Positions 62,422 through 64,000 of a stretch of 64,000 nt of DNA are shown here, one piece after another. The DNA is taken from contig JADCFX010000004.1 of NCBI GenBank assembly GCA_020249285.1, forward strand, positions 1 through 64,000, given 5' to 3'. Position 1 is the first letter of the stretch. Every line of letters starts with the position of its first letter. This DNA is from Roseomonas sp. (GTDB lineage: Bacteria > Pseudomonadota > Alphaproteobacteria > Acetobacterales > Acetobacteraceae). The notes under the pieces are model-generated. The model ran no database searches, was not told the origin of the DNA, and was given only the letters and a program-made list of their open reading frames with translations. Made by a program: the position numbers and the translations under genes.

Positions 62422-62518
62422 GTTTCCCGCTCACCTTCCTTCACGGGACATGCGTCAAATCTTTATCAAGTCGTATTTTCCGAGCCGCCAAGTTTCCCAC
62501 CTGGCTTGAAAATGCTCA
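62422..62518 (-). repeat. Dispersed hairpin repeat, copy 2 (3' end of the RimK-like gene)
   Basis: On the minus strand it begins with the TGA stop of the ATP-grasp gene: TGAGCATTTTCAAGCCAGG. The inner arms GCCAAGT and ACCTGGC pair with one mismatch and the outer ATTTTC/GAAAAT pair perfectly. It aligns with copy 1 over ~98 bp, including the outer GTTTCCC (62422-62428). It is the 3' hairpin of the ligase gene and separates it from the toxin-antitoxin promoter. Confidence 0.78.
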
Positions 62519-63472
62519 CGCTGCCTTGGCTTTCTGCTGTTGCAACAAACCCTTCAGGAATTGCGCAATAGCGCCCATGCCTGATTGCCCGGCGCGGGCT
62601 TCCGCTTCGCCGTTGTAATTCGTGTTGGTATTCACATCATAAGCGAAGCTATTTCCCGCGCGATCCGTGATGAATTCAATCGCGCCTACGCCCACGCCAT
62701 TGGCCCGCAGAAAGGCTTCCATGCGCTGCAGCAAGGGGTGGGAGAAGCCTTCAATGATGCGGAACTTCTCCCCCGGCGCAACGGCGGGGCACACCGCGCC
62801 AGGTTCAAGGGCGCAGACATCCGCCGGGCAAAGCTCAAAGCCTTCAGACGTATCCACCCGCACGGCATAGAGGAATGTTCCATTGATGAATTCAGCACGG
62901 GTGATGAAAGGCTCCGGCGCCTCGATATAGCGCTGCACCAGCCATACCCCATCGCGTGGTGCGGCGAAGGGATCAGGGTCGGCTGCGATTTTCGCCACCG
63001 CTTCGCGGAGTGCGGCCGCGCTTAGAATCAATTGCACGCCAAGCCCCTTGCCGGCGCGGTTATGTTTCAAAATAACCGGAAAGCCGAGCTTCTCCGCCGC
63101 CGCTGCAAGATACTGCGTACCCACCACGGCAATGGTCGGCGGCGTTGGGATATCGAAACCCGCCAGCGCGGCATATTGCGCGACCTTGGAGAGTTCCAAC
63201 TGCAAGGCGCGCCGGCCATTGACCACAAGCCTGCCATGGCGTTCCAGATGTTCAATCACCGCGCCAGCATATTCCGGCGCATAGGTGTGCCCGCGCGTGT
63301 GGGAAGATGCACTCATGCGATTATAGAAAACGCCCTCGGGCGGCGGGGTTGTCAGGTCCAGCACGCCCTCATCCAGGAACCATTCCTCATAAGGCGTGCC
63401 AAGGCGGGCAAAAGACGCGCGCAGCGGTTCCACCCAGGCATCATTTTCGTGAATGACAAAGACCTTCGACAT
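62516..63472 (-). CDS. RimK-like ATP-grasp ligase
   Basis: This ATP-grasp protein (318 aa) probably forms an amide bond between a carboxylate and an amino group. Motifs: LKHNRAGKGLGVQL (phosphate/base-binding loop), VWLVQRYIEAPEPFITRAEF, and the Mg-site YDVNTNTNYNGEAEARAG near the C-terminus. It resembles RimK/LysX and alpha-L-glutamate ligases. The ATG at 63472 has GGAGAAG upstream; a more distal ATG at 63508 is less likely. No partner gene is adjacent apart from the divergent PHP gene, so the substrate is unknown. Confidence 0.82.
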   Translation of the reverse strand: MSKVFVIHENDAWVEPLRASFARLGTPYEEWFLDEGVLDLTTPPPEGVFYNRMSASSHTRGHTYAPEYAGAVIEHLERHGRLVVNGRRALQLELSKVAQYAALAGFDIPTPPTIAVVGTQYLAAAAEKLGFPVILKHNRAGKGLGVQLILSAAALREAVAKIAADPDPFAAPRDGVWLVQRYIEAPEPFITRAEFINGTFLYAVRVDTSEGFELCPADVCALEPGAVCPAVAPGEKFRIIEGFSHPLLQRMEAFLRANGVGVGAIEFITDRAGNSFAYDVNTNTNYNGEAEARAGQSGMGAIAQFLKGLLQQQKAKAA

Positions 63473-63697
63473 GTGGCTTCTCCAAATTTTCACAAGAAAA
63501 CAGCCCATCCTGAGGCCGGCGCAAGGGCCTGAGAAAAGAAAGATTTTCTTTTCCTATCGCGATTAGTTGGCGAAAATTCCTGCCCCTCACCGTCCGCCGG
63601 GGAGATGTCCTGCCCACAAGCCGTGGGCGCAATTTCACGATCCGCGTTCAGGCTTTAGAGACACCTGGTAGAAACTACTTGGTAGCCGAGGTCCCCG
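63473..63697. other. Divergent intergenic region with one hairpin
   Basis: This 225-bp region between the RimK-like gene and the PHP gene should hold two promoters. GCCCAC (63612-63617) and GTGGGC (63623-63628) form a 6-bp hairpin with loop AAGCC. A TACTTGGTAGCCGAGG stretch just before the PHP gene contains its likely ribosome-binding site (GAGG). Confidence 0.4.
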
Positions 63698-63949
63698 ATG
63701 CAGCTTGATCCCGTCTTTGCCGCGCCGGGGCGTTTCCTGAAGGGAAATATCCACACCCATTCCACCCTTTCAGATGGCAAGCGCGCGCCGGAAGATGTCG
63801 TGGAAATCTATCGCCGTGGCGGTTATGATTTCATGGCGCTGACGGATCATTTCATGGCGCGCTATGGCTTTCCCATTGTGGATACGCGCGGCTTTCGCAC
63901 GCCCGGCTTCACGACGCTGCTGGGTGCGGAGGTTCATACGTCATCATAG
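63698..63949 (+). pseudogene. PHP-domain phosphoesterase, apparently cut by a frameshift or stop
   Basis: The first 83 residues match the PHP metal-dependent phosphoesterase family: GNIHTHSTLSDG with His19 and His21, YRRGGYDFMALTDHF with Asp50/His51, then LLGAEVHTSS. The frame then meets TAG at 63947. In a shifted frame the next bases still read LIVAADRRGFTLCPP, which resembles the expected continuation of this family, so a frameshift near 63935-63950 is likely. The window ends 51 bp later, so the rest of the gene cannot be checked. If the stop is real, the product would lack most metal ligands. Confidence 0.6.
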
Positions 63950-64000
63950 TCTCATCGTGGCGGCGGACCGCCGGGGCTTTACCCTTTGCCCGCCATGCGT

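Overview
The window looks like the chromosome of a GC-rich alphaproteobacterium, most likely Rhodospirillales / Acetobacteraceae (Roseomonas-like). The reasons are dense coding with very high GC, many 4-bp ATGA gene overlaps, AddAB rather than RecBCD, AmgK/MurU peptidoglycan recycling next to TsaE, the order ruvCAB-ybgC-tolQRAB-pal-cpoB-tilS-ftsH-folP-glmM, a UPF0262 protein and a DUF1217 protein. This assignment is inference from gene content; no rRNA or tRNA gene was found.

Layout. 136-8833 (minus) is a translationally coupled run tsaE-amgK-murU-addB-addA: tRNA t6A synthesis, MurNAc recycling and double-strand-break repair. 8918-15394 is a mixed block: ferredoxin-NADP reductase, SCO copper chaperone, a small unknown protein, a tRNA m6A-type methyltransferase, a DUF2007 protein, polyprenyl diphosphate synthase, an O-antigen-ligase-like membrane protein and a putative Ntn-type amidase. 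15453-20746 holds a class III aminotransferase and a coupled molybdoenzyme/PhoX-like pair. A phzF remnant follows, then an unusually large DUF1217 protein (20981-23326). 23378-41083 (minus) is the long housekeeping run thiD, glmM, folP, ftsH, tilS, the Tol-Pal system and ruvBAC, interrupted by an extracellular solute-binding protein and an LLM flavin monooxygenase between glmM and folP, and by a GC-rich hairpin mosaic between ruvB and ruvA.

41084-43041 contains a broken RTX/Hint-domain gene, an AT-richer gap without convincing genes, and an Asp/Glu-racemase-family protein. 43118-53036 has DUF983-UPF0262, a sugar operon (epimerase, RfbC-like, GT41), parE, an MsbA-type exporter and a pair of half-size permeases. 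53076-53570 carries two tandem small paralogous membrane proteins.

53721-59482 is the most interesting part. A RibD-type reductase, a medium-chain dehydrogenase, a PTPS-family protein whose usual catalytic residues are replaced, a family-4 glycosyltransferase and a SAM methyltransferase form a coupled set. It is interrupted by an atypical short-chain dehydrogenase and a FitAB/VapBC toxin-antitoxin pair. I propose it as an uncharacterised pathway, possibly for a glycosylated and methylated pterin-like or related compound. After it come otnK-otnC (tetronate catabolism), a DUF4406 protein, a Doc-type toxin-antitoxin pair, a RimK-like ATP-grasp ligase and the start of a PHP-domain gene that appears broken at the window edge.

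Two diverged copies of a ~98-bp hairpin repeat lie 12.4 kb apart, and each supplies the stop codon and 3' hairpin of a different minus-strand gene. There is no CRISPR array, intact insertion sequence or prophage.
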